In this document: positions 32,810 to 46,200 of the stretch, piece by piece
How positions within the stretch are numbered: position 1 is the stretch's first letter
Layout: each line of letters starts with the position of its first letter
The notes under the pieces: model-generated
Databases searched by the model: none
What the model was told of the DNA's origin: nothing
The model's input: only the letters and a program-made list of their open reading frames with translations
Program-made: the position numbers and the translations under genes
NCBI GenBank assembly: GCA_032622095.1
Contig: CP136065.1
Span: 25,427,141 to 25,491,140, forward strand
From: Siphonodentalium dalli
Lineage: Eukaryota; Mollusca; Scaphopoda; Gadilida; Siphonodentaliidae
DNA length: 64,000 nucleotides
Direction: 5' to 3'

Positions 32810-33789
32810 ATGGAGACAAGTATCAATTATATTTAATGAGTTGATGATAAGTATTTCTGTTCTGTTTTCCAGAATACTTCATACCTGTTGCAGCTGTGAT
32901 ATCTTTAGTGATCACCATTGTGTTCTTCTTACGTCCATATCCACCCACTATTTGTGTCGCCCTTGAAGGAGGCTTGGGAAACGTCATGTTTCAATTCGCA
33001 AGCTCGTACGGGTTAGCTCAGGAAAAACACATGCGTTTAGAGATAACGAGATCAAACCAGTCACAAGAACTAGTCAGTTTATTCGCATTGGATCAGAAGG
33101 TGGAAATAAATTGGTGTGAAGTGTTCGTCTACGATAAAATGATTGACATGGAAAAGATGTCTTCAGGTTATGACTTGGGATTGACTCTATTCGAACCAGT
33201 AGGAAAAGTTGTTATAATGCACAGATATCTGCAATCATGGTTATATTTTGAGAAATATTCAGAGCAAATAAAAGATTTGTATAAGTTCAACGAAGCGATA
33301 ACGTTCCAAGTTGGAAAACTACTTAAAGGAATATTAAGTACATACAGAGCGAAACATGATATAGATGACATCGTAACTATAGGATTACACATCCGAAGAG
33401 GGGATATGTTGGATGTGCAGTATAATACATTTGGGTACAGAATACCAGAGTTCGACTACATAAACCGGGCTATGAACGCGATGCGTCAAAAATTCGGGAA
33501 TGTCCTCTTCATCATTGTCTCAAATGATCCGATATATGTGGAAGAATATGTGGATTCGCCTGATGCCGTGTTCGTAAACAATGGGAATCGAGCTTATGAC
33601 TTTGCCTTCATTTCAATGTGTGATCACGTGATTATGACGGTAGGGTCGTTCGGCTGGTGGGGCGCCTACCTATCAGACGGCGACGCGATCTATTTCAAAT
33701 ACCCGTACCACAAACGATCTGGCCTGAGTGAACAATACAGCTCGTCTCAGTTTGATTATTTTCTACCCAGATGGGTTGGCATGGCGTGA
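32810..33789 (+). CDS. GT11 alpha-1,2-fucosyltransferase, copy 2
   Basis: Same structure as copy 1: a 10-nt first exon (32810-32819), a 53-bp intron (32820-32872), and exon 2 to the TGA at 33787-33789, giving 308 residues. The N-terminus is METKYFIPVAAVISLVITIV, again a signal anchor. HIRRGDM, SNDPIYVEEY and GSFGWWGAYLSDGD are intact. It differs from copy 1 by a small number of substitutions and no frame damage, so both look functional. Recent tandem duplication is inferred from high identity of coding and flanking DNA. The poly(A) signal is at 34040-34045. GT11 expansions are known in molluscs, where these enzymes may shape surface or mucus glycans; the role here is inference. Confidence 0.9.
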
Positions 33790-34039
33790 CTTATTGTCAT
33801 GTATAGTAGAGAGGTTTAGATTGCAAAACGGCAAAATTCAAATTTGAGTTGCTACAGAAATATTCCTGGCGCGAAACCACATCGTTGTGTATACGTGGCG
33901 ATAAATCGAACGACTCGGTGACTTCGTGTGGGAAAACATGCGAGTCAGAACAAGTCTTCTCGGTCCACAACAGCTTGTTGATATTGGACATCATCCAATT
34001 TTGTAAACTATATATGGTACCTTTATACAATAATTAAAC

Positions 34040-34045
34040 AATAAA
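34040..34045 (+). promoter_or_regulatory. Probable poly(A) signal of fucosyltransferase copy 2
   Basis: AATAAA at the same distance from the stop codon as in copy 1. Confidence 0.45.
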
Positions 34046-34100
34046 AACAGTAGTTCCATGAATAACAAAGGCCAAACTGACCTGATATAACCCTATATAC

Positions 34101-34500
34101 TTAACCCTTTACCCAACAAACCGGCCAAAACCGGCCAAATAAAGCTTCAACAGCCTAAAATATATTCGGTCTGTCTCAATAGAACCATACATATATGGAT
34201 ATCATTGGAACCGGCTCCTTGACCACATTGTGATAGTTACAGCTATGCCCTGTGCCAATGCATTCTCTTATATATGTGAGTCGACCATAGGTCGCCTCGC
34301 ATATATAAGAGAATGCATTGGCCTAAAAAACATCTTTTTAAAAAACTTTTTACCATTTTTTCTTACATTCTTTAACAATTTTATAATTTTTAATGTGTTA
34401 AGCCAATGCATTCTCTTATATATGCGAGGCGACCTATGGTCGACTCGCATATATAAGAGAATGCATTGGCACAGGGCCCTTCTGTTGGGTAAAGGGTTAA
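34101..34500. mobile_element. piggyBac-type MITE family B, full copy
   Basis: TTAA at 34101-34104 and 34497-34500. 400 bp, reverse orientation relative to 9082, both palindromes intact. It predates the segmental duplication because a truncated version sits at the equivalent place in copy 1. Confidence 0.85.
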
Positions 34501-35289
34501 CAATCCAATATTTCAGCCATCCTGTAAACCCATGAAATCATGTATTGCTATCTATGAAACTGTATCGCTACAGCGATCAGTCAAAAATATTCACATATCT
34601 GGAGAAACGTTTATCTATTCACGAGTTGTGATTTGAATGAGGTCAACATCTCATATTGTTCACAGTTCGGATATAACGTGAGCAGAGAGTATTTATCTTG
34701 GTATTTCAGGAGCTATGTGACGAAATCAAACGTTACACCGACCACGTGTGCCATACATTGAACCTATACAGGGATTATGTTGTTTTTGGACCGAGTCTCG
34801 CCCCGCTGCTCTTTTATAACGGATGTTATGCCCAGAATTTATCGTGGACGGGAGTTATATTGCTTGTGTGTCTTCGGATTAGGTCAAATGGAAGCTTTGC
34901 GCATATGAACATAGATGGCAGCTTTCCCCAAGCATGCTGACATAAAACATACATATATCAGAGGTCCGTTAAATGTCAAAACAACGAGATATATAAGAAA
35001 ACAAAGTCTAGTTTTCCCGAGAATTTCGATTTGTCGTGCTATCAGAAAATGCATGTAAACAATAGAAACGTATCATCACTATACCCTTTTCTATCACGGT
35101 AGATGATATATGATTTTGAAGAAAGATTAATCGCGGACATGTCAGGTGATCAATCACATTCAGGGTTTACGTGAATGCCCGGGCTTCACATATTTACATG
35201 CAGTGCGTCATTTGAATGAACGTCCGTTGCAGAAGAGCAACGGAGCGGGACTCGGTCCAAAAAAAAGAAAAAGAAAAAAAAAGCATCAT

Positions 35290-35353
35290 CGCAACCGATA
35301 TCCCCAACCGATATCCCCAACCGATCCCCAACCGATATCCCCAACTGATATCC
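35290..35353 (+). repeat. 14-15 bp minisatellite
   Basis: Four to five copies of CAACCGATATCCCC, expanded only in duplication copy 2. Confidence 0.9.
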
Positions 35354-35931
35354 CCTTCTGTTGTGGACCGAGAAGAATTGGTCTACACGCGAGTGGGTAT
35401 GTGTTGTCTCACTATCACCGATAGAGATGGCATCCACTGGACTTGATTGGTTAACTGTACATGTGTACCTGTCTATCAAAGTTAGCATAATATATATAAT
35501 TCACAACGTGACTTAAGTTGATAAATCCACAACCATACGGACTGAGCATCCACAGGGATATAGAACACATATTGTGGAATGCATACCATGTATTGGTAAT
35601 TTGGTAATAAGAACATCATGAGTGTAATTGAGAGAGATTTGTAATATTTTATAATAAGTTCACTTTTGGTACAAAGAATCTTTTTTACTTTAACGTTTAT
35701 CGTTAAACTCTGGTGACAGATGTAGAATCATAACTGTTTCCGCAAGAGGAGCTTTCTTTCTGCAAAAGAAGTAATACCCTTCTTATAAATGAAGTCAGAC
35801 TATGAGTACCACATTCTTAAACCAGACATTTGCACTTGATACTATTTAGAAATATATAGAGTACATGATGGACAAATAATAAATCTATTGAACTTGTAAA
35901 AATAAAAGCCAACAGGCTGTATAGTTGGATA

Positions 35932-36305
35932 TTAAAGTGATATGAAACACTCCGGTTGTGTGATCGAATAGAAATGGAGAATAATCTTGCTCAAGGTAGT
36001 TATTTTTACGAATACATGTATTAATAAAAAATTATAGCACACATCGTCATTCTTATATATTAATTAAATGCAATGACTCTTGATGGCGAAATCATTTGCG
36101 TTAGTTTATCGCCGATTGTTGCGTCCCGGATAGAGATGTAAATAATTACAATTATGCATAGTACAGATATTTCTACGGAGTGTTATGGTCGATTTCTTAG
36201 AGTTTTTCGGCGATGTTAGTATAATGCTACATTCCCACAGTTGTCTTACGCTTGGGTACTAACTTGTCAGTTCTACGCACCCGAACAAGTCCATAATATG
36301 ACAAC
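35932..36305 (+). repeat. Dispersed TTAAAG repeat, copy 2a
   Basis: Duplicate of the repeat at 30421. Confidence 0.75.
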
Positions 36306-36600
36306 AAACATAACACAACGATACATAGAGGATCTCTAATGAGTCGCAATTATAAACGAAATGTATTAACCGAGTGCACTAAATTCGATTCGACCCGAGC
36401 ATTTGCTAGGGTCGAATCGAATTTATTAGACGAGGTTAATAAATTTCGTATATAGAATTGCGACCAATTTGATATCTATTTTTATCACATATCACGAATC
36501 TCGAAACGGCTGGGGTTAAAACAAATTAATATTGATTTCCTTATCACACCCCAGAGGAAGTAAATACATCTTCAATAAAACATATTTTTTAAAACTAGTT

Positions 36601-36966
36601 TTAAAGTGATGTGAAACACCCCGGTAGGGTGATCAAATAGAAATGGAGAATAATCTTGTTCAAAGTAGTAATTTGTAGAAATATTATGTCCAAATAGACA
36701 GCACAGATGGTCATTCTTATATATTAATTAAATGCAGTGACTCTCGATGGCGAATTCGTTTTCGTTAGTTTATCGTCGATAGATGCGTCCCGAATCGAGT
36801 AGTAAATATTTACAATTGAGCGTTGTTCAGACGATGTTTTCTATGGTCGATTTTCTTCAGATTTTCTCCAATGTTAGTAGAATCATACATCCCCCCAGTT
36901 AGCATAGCGCCCGCATACGATCTTATCAGTTTCACGCAACCGAACAAGTACTTAATATGCCTTTAA
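36601..36966 (+). repeat. Dispersed TTAAAG repeat, copy 2b
   Basis: Duplicate of the repeat at 31090. Confidence 0.75.
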
Positions 36967-37036
36967 ATGTGTCTTTTCGTGTTGACAATTTTTTTTCAAC
37001 CACCCTTATCTCCCATGTTTATCTCACAGTCAACAC

Positions 37037-37452
37037 TAAGGGTACGCTCATACACTGGCACATTTGCACGGTGTGGTTTGCAGGCATTTCGTCGTAGAAA
37101 ACCGCATGGTACCAGAATATGAACGGAAACAGACATAAAATGCATCTGTATAACAGCTAACTACGCGCGAAGTTAAATCCCTGTAGTTCCACATGTTGCT
37201 ATGCTAACGGAGTTTGTCTGTAAATATAGCATGCAATTATCTCGCAAGAATCAATCACACAGGTATTTGAAGGCAAATGTAAGTAGCACTGTTGCAAGTG
37301 GACCTACAGAAATGTTACTTCTCGCGTAGTTTGCTGAAAAGATGCATGTTGTATCCACGTTTATGTTCATATTCTGGCACCATGTGGTTTTCTATGGAGA
37401 AATGCCTGCAAAAAATACCGTGCAAACTTGCCAGCGTATGGACGTACCCTTA
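37037..37452. mobile_element. TIR element, duplicate copy
   Basis: Duplicate of 31525-31944 with the same inverted ends. Confidence 0.7.
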
Positions 37453-37994
37453 ATAACCCAGCACAAATATAATAATTATATTCTAATTAACATAATAATT
37501 GCATTAATACAATTAACACCCCTCCACCTTGTGTTATTTTTTTCTAATTGATATCTCAACGTTTCCAACTTTATAGGAAAGTTTCAAAATGACACCCCGT
37601 AAAGTTGAAAATTTCCGACTGATGGCTATTTCAGTTCAAAATGCTTGCCAAAAGTACCAAATTATGCGAATATTGGTCTAAAACAACAAATTCCCCACTA
37701 ATTACGTGTTGGAAAATTGAACTATGAGAACAATTTCTACAGATTTTTGTTGTGTAATTTCCATCTAACCGGGGGGGGGGGGGTATATAATGCTCAATCA
37801 TATGCACATATACATATACATGGCCCATTAAAGCTACCAAATTATGTCGACGTAATTTGGAAGGAGGTATCAACTAGGTTGACAAATACACGAAATATTG
37901 ATATACCGGTTTCATTTGATCTTCAATTACTTTCCATGGTCACACTAAATAATTATCTATATACCCACAATGCTTGCCATCTGATCGGTGAAAA

Positions 37995-38475
37995 TTGAAA
38001 CACGCGGATAAATTGACCCGTAGAGTGTCGTGAGATAGATCCCGTTGACCTCAGATGACTCAAATGGGAAAATATGAGCAATAAAGAGCGTTTCTTATAA
38101 GCGTAGAAGATATGTAGGAACATTGTAACAGATGGGTCACCTGGCCAGGGGAATGTCATGCGATGTGCGCCTTTGACCTTAGATGTCCCTAAGGGGGGGG
38201 GGGGGGGGGGTAACAAAATATATGATCAACAAAGAGCGTTTATTATTAGCTCAGACGCTATGTGGGGAAAATTTGTCCACGAAAGTAAAGTGACTCGGTG
38301 AATGTCACAGAATAGGTGCCGTTAATCTCAATTAACTTACAGAGGCACTAATAGTTAGCATTAAAGAGCGTTTATTATCAACTTAAATGATAGATGTAAC
38401 TTTATCCGGAGAATCATGCAATAGGTGTTGGTTACCCCAGATGACTAATTATTTTTTTTAATTACTTGAGGGACT
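37995..38475. repeat. Degenerate tandem repeat, about 145 bp
   Basis: About three to four units sharing TAAAGAGCGTTTNTTAT and a GTTGACCTCAGATGACT-type phrase. An 18-base poly-G (38193-38210) lies within. Copy 1 of the duplication ends inside the first unit. Confidence 0.65.
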
Positions 38476-39038
38476 ACTAATAAATTACGCATTCTTCACC
38501 CAAGCAACATTTTGGATTTTGGCGGACATTTTGAAATAACACTCATTATCAATTTTGTCAATTTATAATTTTATTTGTTTAGTAATTCATCATCTAAGAA
38601 CAATTAAGACATACACACATCAATGTTTCATGCTGATAAGGCTAACTTTCAGTCCCAGCAACATTACACATGACAGGGAAATTGGCCTTATGGCGGCCAT
38701 TTTGGATCAAAATCATCATCAATATGGTTGCTTTGTTGGTGTTTTTATCAGGTCATCATCTGACAACAGTTCAGTCATGCATGACATGCTAACAAAATTA
38801 ACTTCAGCGCCATCAATGTGACATTTTCAAGGTGGCCCATATTTTATTTTTATATTCTATCCAAAAACATTCTGAAAAAATTGACACTAAAATGTTTAGA
38901 TTGTTCTTGACTCGCACCAGTCTCTAATATTCGTCGCAGTGTGGCGGGAGATCGTGACCAATAGTAGAACAACTGTAGTCTGTTGATAAACTCTGCACAT
39001 CACCAACTGTGAATGTTACGCACGAGTAACGGCCTAAT
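38476..39038. other. Intergenic, no recognisable feature
   Basis: Nothing recognised apart from ATTTTGG/GGCGGCCATTTTGGA-like phrases. Confidence 0.5.
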
Positions 39039-39252
39039 TTAACAATTTCGTGATGGAAGCCTCGCTGGTGCAGCATTACAGATTATGTGTCAGTGCATTC
39101 TCTTATATATATGAGAATGCACTGGCTTACAAGGTCAAGGTAAATATTCTTAGACCAGTGTATTCTCTTATATATGCGAGGCTCCATATTGGAACAGGGT
39201 TTTCGCAAAATTTCAGGAAACTCCGATATATATCCAGTCATGGAATGGTTAA
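39039..39252. mobile_element. TTAA-flanked MITE, family A
   Basis: TTAA at 39039-39042, a GGTGCAGCATTACAGATTAT start region, a short palindrome (TTATATATATGAGAATGCAC) and a CCAGTCATGGAATGG end. Its right TTAA (39249-39252) is also the left TTAA of the next element. Confidence 0.6.
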
Positions 39253-39713
39253 CCCTTTACCCAACAGAACGGCCCTGTGCCAATGCATTCTCTTATATAT
39301 GCGAGTCGACCATAGGTCGCCTCGCATATATAAGAGAATGCATTGGCTTAACACATATTAAAAATGATAAAATTGTCAAAGAATGTAGAAAAATATTAAA
39401 AAAATTGTTAAAAAATGTAAGAAAAAATTATAAAATTGTTAAAGAATGTAAGAAAAAATGGTAAAAAGTGTTAAAAAAAAGAATTATTTTAGGCCAATGC
39501 ATTCTCTTATATATGCGAGGCGACCTATGGTCGACTCGCATATATCAGAGAATGCATTGGCACAGGGCAAACTGTAACCATCACAATGTGGTCAATGAAC
39601 CGGTTCCAATCATATCCATATTTGTATGGTGTTATTGAGACAGACCGAAGATATTTTAGGCTGTTGAAGCTTTATTTGGGCGTTTTTGGCCGTTTTGTTG
39701 GTTAAAGGGTTAA
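39249..39713. mobile_element. piggyBac-type MITE family B, long copy
   Basis: TTAA to TTAA, 465 bp. The spacer between the two palindromes is longer than usual because of a partial duplication of the ATTGTTAAAGAATGTAAGAA block. Confidence 0.8.
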
Positions 39714-39770
39714 AGGCCCACTTAAGTTTCGAATCACCGATTATTTTTTTATAGTGCCTTGATACAGGTT

Positions 39771-39875
39771 TTAACCCTTTACCCAACAGAAGGGCCCTGT
39801 GCCAATGCATTCTCTTATATATGCGAGTCGACCATAGGTCGCCTCGCATATATAAGAGAATGCATTGGCCTAACA
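39771..39875. mobile_element. piggyBac-type MITE family B, truncated
   Basis: TTAACCCTTTACCCAACAGA followed by one complete palindrome, then unrelated sequence. Confidence 0.75.
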
Positions 39876-40229
39876 ATTTTTTATCCTTTTTTTAAAATAA
39901 ATGTATCTTACAAATTTTAGGACATAAAATAAAAAACATCAATTACCCTGCAGGGAGCCCCACACATATATAGAAGCATATATAAGAGTGTCGTCTGCTG
40001 ATGTTTGTCTGGGGCTCTGTATAGGTTTTAATAACAATCCATGCCATAAAACATGAATAAAATACTATAATTCATCACCAGTTGGAACCTCTGTGTCTCA
40101 GAAGGTGCTCATGGAGTAACAGAAAATAGCCGAAATCATAAAATCATTGCCCCTGTTATGGCTCCCAGAATGCAACAGAATTCAAACTATAGTTTATTTT
40201 CAATGAAAGGTAATCACTCTATATCTAAA
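39876..40229. other. Intergenic, no recognisable feature
   Basis: Spacer between the MITE cluster and the satellite. No gene seen. Confidence 0.5.
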
Positions 40230-43200
40230 TATGTTCCACGGACTTCGTTTGGCTGGGTGACTTAATCGTTGTGGTATGCATGCTCCACGGACTTCGTTTG
40301 GCTGGGTGACTTAATCATTGTGGTATGCATGCTCCACGGACTTCGTTTGGATGGGTGACTGAATCGTTGTGGTATGCATGTTCCGCGGATTTCGTTTGGG
40401 TGGGTGACTTAATATTGTGGTATGCATGTTCCACGGACTTCGTTTGGATGGGTGACTGCATTTTTAATCGTTGTGGTATGCATGTTCCACGGACTTCGTT
40501 TGGCTGGGTGACTGAATCGTTGTGGTATGCATGTTCCACGGACTTCGTTTGTCTGGGTGACTGAATCGTTATGGTATGCATGTTCCACGGACTTCGTTTG
40601 GCTGGGTGACTGAATCGTTGTGGTATGCATGTTCCACGGACTTCGTTTGGCTGGGTGACTGAATCGTTATGGTATGCATGTTCCACGGACTTCGTTTGTC
40701 TGGGTGACTGAATCGTTATGGTATGCATGTTCCACGGACTTCGTTTGGATGGGTGACTGAATCGTTATGGTATGCATGTTCCACGGACTTCGTTTGGATG
40801 GGTGACTGCATTTTTAATCGTTGTGGTATGCATGTTCCACGGACTTCGTTTGGCTGGGTGACTGAATAGTTGTGGTATGCATGTTCCATGGACTTCGTTT
40901 GGCTGGGTGACTGAATAGTTGTGGTATGCATGTTCCATGGACTTCGTTTGGCTGGGTGACTGAATAGTTGTGGTATGTATGTTCCATTGACTTCGTTTGG
41001 CTGGGTGACTGAATAGTTGTGGTATGCATGTTCCACGGACTTCGTTTGACTGAATAGTTGTGGTATGCATGTTCCATGGACTTCGTTTGGATGGGTGACT
41101 GAATCGTTATGGTATGCATGTTCCATGGACTTCGTTTGGCTGGGTGACTGAATAGTTGTGGTATGCATGTTCCACGGACTTCGTTTGGCTGGGTGACTGA
41201 ATAGTTGTGGTATGCATGTTCCATGGACTTCGTTTGGCTGGGTGACTGAATCGTTGTGGTATGCATGTTCCACGGACTTCGTTTGTCTGGGTGACTGAAT
41301 AGTTATGGTATGCATGTTCCATGGACTTCGTTTGGCTGGGTGACTGAATAGTTGTGGTATGCATGTTCCACGGACTTCGTTTGGCTGGGTGACTGAATCG
41401 TTGTGGTATGCATGTTCCATGGACTTCGTTTGGCTGGGTGACTGAATAGTTGTGGTATGCATGTTCCACGGACTTCGTTTGGCTGGGTGACTGAATCGTT
41501 GTGGTATGCATGTTCCGTGGACTTCGTTTGGCTGGGTGACTGAATCGTTGTGGTATGCATGTTCCACGGACTTCGTTTGGCTGGGTGACTGAATAATTAT
41601 GTTGTGGTATGCATGTCCCACGGACTTCGTTTGGCTGGGTGACTGAATAGTTGTGGTATGCATGTTCCACGGACTTCGTTTGGCTGGGTGACTGAATCGT
41701 TGTGGTATGCATGTTCCGTGGACTTCGTTTGGCTGGGTGACTGAATCGTTGTGGTATGCATGTTCCACGGACTTCGTTTGTCTGGGTGACTGAATCGTTA
41801 TGGTATACATGTTCCACGGACTTCGTTTGGCTGGGTGACTGAATCGTTGTGGTATGCATGTTCCACGGACTTCGTTTGGCTGGGTGACTGAATCGTTATG
41901 GTATGCATGTTCCACGGACTTCGTTTGTCTGGGTGACTGAATCGTTATGGTATGCATGTTCCACGGACTTCGTTTGGATGGGTGACTGAATCGTTATGGT
42001 ATGCATGTTCCACGGACTTCGTTTGGATGGGTGACTGAATAGTTGTGGTATGCATGTTCCATGGACTTCGTTTGGCTGGGTGACTGAATAGTTGTGGTAT
42101 GCATGTTCCATGGACTTCGTTTGGCTGGGTGACTGAATAGTTGTGGTATGCATGTTCCATTGACTTCGTTTGGCTGGGTGACTGAATAGTTGTGGTATGC
42201 ATGTTCCACGGACTTCGTTTGACTGAATAGTTGTGGTATGCATGTTCCATGGACTTCGTTTGACTGAATAGTTGTGGTATGCATGTTCCATGGACTTCGT
42301 TTGGATGGGTGACTGAATCGTTATGGTATGCATGTTCCATGGACTTCGTTTGGCTGGGTGACTGAATAGTTGTGGTATGCATGTTCCACGGACTTCGTTT
42401 GGCTGGGTGAGTGAATAGTTGTGGTATGCATGTTCCATGGACTTCGTTTGGCTGGGTGACTGAATCGTTGTGGTATGCATGTTCCACGGACTTCGTTTGT
42501 CTGGGTGACTGAATAGTTATGGTATGCATGTTCCACGGACTTCGTTTGGCTGGGTGACTGAATAGTTGTGGTATGCATGTTCCACGGACTTCGTTTGGCT
42601 GGGTGACTGAATCGTTGTGGTATGCATGTTCCATGGACTTCGTTTGGCTGGGTGACTGAATAGTTGTGGTATGCATGTTCCACGGACTTCGTTTGGCTGG
42701 GTGACTGAATCGTTGTGGTATGCATGTTCCGTGGACTTCGTTTGGCTGGGTGACTGAATCGTTGTGGTATGCATGTTCCACGGACTTCGTTTGGCTGGGT
42801 GACTGAATAATTATGTTGTGGTATGCATGTCCCACGGACTTCGTTTGGCTGGGTGACTGAATAGTTGTGGTATGCATGTTCCACGGACTTCGTTTGGCTG
42901 GGTGACTGAATCGTTGTGGTATGCATGTTCCGTGGACTTCGTTTGGCTGGGTGACTGAATCGTTATGGTATGCATGTTCCACGGACTTCGTTTGTCTGGG
43001 TGACTGAATAGTTGTGGTATGCATGTTCCACGGACTTCGTTTGTCTGGGTGACTGAATCGTTATGGTATGCATGTTCCACGGACTTCGTTTGGATGGGTG
43101 ACTGAATCGTTATGGTATGCATGTTCCACGGACTTCGTTTGGATGGGTGACTGCATTTTTAATCGTTGTGGTATGCATGTTCCACGGACTTCGTTTGGCT

Positions 43201-46200
43201 GGGTGACTGAATCGTTGTGGTATGCATGTTCCGTGGACTTCGTTTGGCTGGGTGACTGAATCGTTATGGTATGCATGTTCCATGGACTTCGTTTGACTGG
43301 GTGACTGAATAGTTGTGGTATGCATGTTCCATGGACTTCGTTTGGTTGGGTTACTGAATCGTTGTGGTATGCATGTTCCGTGGACTTCGTTTGGCTGGGT
43401 GACTGAATAGTTGTGGTATGCATGTTCCATGGACTTCGTTTGGTTGGGTTACTGAATCGTTGTGGTATGCATGTTCCGTGGACTTCGTTTGGCTGGGTGA
43501 CTGAATAGTTGTGGTATGCATGTTCCATGGACTTCGTTTGGATGGGTGACTGAATCGTTGTGGTATGCATGTTCCGTGGACTTCGTTTGGCTGGGTGACT
43601 GAATAGTTGTGGTATGCATGTTCCACGGACTTCGTTTGGCTGGGTGACTGAATAATTATGTTGTGGTATGCATGTCCCACGGACTTCGTTTGGCTGGGTG
43701 ACTGAATAGTTGTGGTATGCATGTTCCGTGGACTTCGTTTGGCTGGGTGACTGAATCGTTATGGTATGCATGTTCCATGGACTTCGTTTGACTGGGTGAC
43801 TGAATAGTTGTGGTATGCATGTTCCACGGACTTCGTTTGGCTGGGTGACTGAATAATTATGTTGTGGTATGCATGTCCCACGGACTTCGTTTGGCTGGGT
43901 GACTGAATAGTTGTGGTATGCATGTTCCACGGACTTCGTTTGGCTGGGTGACTGAATCGTTGTGGTATGCATGTTCCGTGGACTTCGTTTGGCTGGGTGA
44001 CTGAATCGTTGTGGTATGCATGTTCCACGGACTTCGTTTGTCTGGGTGACTGAATCGTTATGGTATACATGTTCCACGGACTTCGTTTGGCTGGGTGACT
44101 GAATCGTTGTGGTATGCATGTTCCACGGACTTCGTTTGGCTGGGTGACTGAATCGTTATGGTATGCATGTTCCACGGACTTCGTTTGTCTGGGTGACTGA
44201 ATCGTTATGGTATGCATGTTCCACGGACTTCGTTTGGATGGGTGACTGAATCGTTATGGTATGCATGTTCCACGGACTTCGTTTGGATGGGTGACTGAAT
44301 AGTTGTGGTATGCATGTTCCATGGACTTCGTTTGGCTGGGTGACTGAATAGTTGTGGTATGCATGTTCCATGGACTTCGTTTGGCTGGGTGACTGAATAG
44401 TTGTGGTATGCATGTTCCATTGACTTCGTTTGGCTGGGTGACTGAATAGTTGTGGTATGCATGTTCCACGGACTTCGTTTGACTGAATAGTTGTGGTATG
44501 CATGTTCCATGGACTTCGTTTGACTGAATAGTTGTGGTATGCATGTTCCATGGACTTCGTTTGGATGGGTGACTGAATCGTTATGGTATGCATGTTCCAT
44601 GGACTTCGTTTGGCTGGGTGACTGAATAGTTGTGGTATGCATGTTCCACGGACTTCGTTTGGCTGGGTGACTGAATAGTTGTGGTATGCATGTTCCATGG
44701 ACTTCGTTTGGCTGGGTGACTGAATCGTTGTGGTATGCATGTTCCACGGACTTCGTTTGTCTGGGTGACTGAATAGTTATGGTATGCATGTTCCACGGAC
44801 TTCGTTTGGCTGGGTGACTGAATAGTTGTGGTATGCATGTTCCACGGACTTCGTTTGGCTGGGTGACTGAATCGTTGTGGTATGCATGTTCCATGGACTT
44901 CGTTTGGCTGGGTGACTGAATAGTTGTGGTATGCATGTTCCACGGACTTCGTTTGGCTGGGTGACTGAATCGTTGTGGTATGCATGTTCCGTGGACTTCG
45001 TTTGGCTGGGTGACTGAATCGTTGTGGTATGCATGTTCCACGGACTTCGTTTGGCTGGGTGACTGAATAATTATGTTGTGGTATGCATGTCCCACGGACT
45101 TCGTTTGTCTGGGTGACTGAATCGTTATGGTATGCATGTTCCACGGACTTCGTTTGGATGGGTGACTGAATCGTTATGGTATGCATGTTCCACGGACTTC
45201 GTTTGGATGGGTGACTGCATTTTTAATCGTTGTGGTATGCATGTTCCACGGACTTCGTTTGGCTGGGTGACTGAATCGTTGTGGTATGCATGTTCCGTGG
45301 ACTTCGTTTGGCTGGGTGACTGAATCGTTATGGTATGCATGTTCCATGGACTTCGTTTGACTGGGTGACTGAATAGTTGTGGTATGCATGTTCCATGGAC
45401 TTCGTTTGGTTGGGTTACTGAATCGTTGTGGTATGCATGTTCCGTGGACTTCGTTTGGCTGGGTGACTGAATAGTTGTGGTATGCATGTTCCATGGACTT
45501 CGTTTGGATGGGTGACTGAATCGTTGTGGTATGCATGTTCCGTGGACTTCGTTTGGCTGGGTGACTGAATCGTTGTGGTATGCATGTTCCACGGACTTCG
45601 TTTGGCTGGGTGACTGAATAATTATGTTGTGGTATGCATGTCCCACGGACTTCGTTTGGCTGGGTGACTGAATAGTTGTGGTATGCATGTTCCACGGACT
45701 TCGTTTGGCTGGGTGACTGAATAATTATGTTGTGGTATGCATGTCCCACGGACTTCGTTTGGCTGGGTGACTGAATAGTTGTGGTATGCATGTTCCGTGG
45801 ACTTCGTTTGGCTGGGTGACTGAATCGTTATGGTATGCATGTTCCATGGACTTCGTTTGACTGGGTGACTGAATAGTTGTGGTATGCATGTTCCACGGAC
45901 TTCGTTTGGCTGGGTGACTGAATCGTTGTGGTATGCATGGTCCACGGACTTCGTTTGGCTGGGTTACTGAATAGTTGTGGTATGCATGTTCCATGGACTT
46001 CGTTTGGCTGGGTGACTGAATCGTTGTGGTATGCAAAGTCCACGGACTTCGTTTGGCTGGGTTACTGAATAGTTGTGGTATGCATGTTCCATGGACTTCG
46101 TTTGGCTGGGTTACTGAATAGTTGTGGTATGCATGTTCCATGGACTTCGTTTGGCTGGGTGACTTAATAGTTGTGGTATGCATGTTCCATGGACTTCGTT

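Larger units (their letters stand above)
32631..38144. repeat. Segmental duplication, copy 2 (5.5 kb)
   Basis: Direct tandem copy of 27785-32628. It holds a 26-bp insertion upstream of the gene (about 32756-32781), a complete MITE (34101-34500) and about 480 bp more, and an expanded 14-15 bp minisatellite at 35290-35353 (CAACCGATATCCCC units; copy 1 has one). Confidence 0.9.

Noticed and set aside
34698-34940. 80-codon open frame in duplication copy 2
   Set aside because: No domain, and the region is missing in copy 1. Nothing supports a gene.
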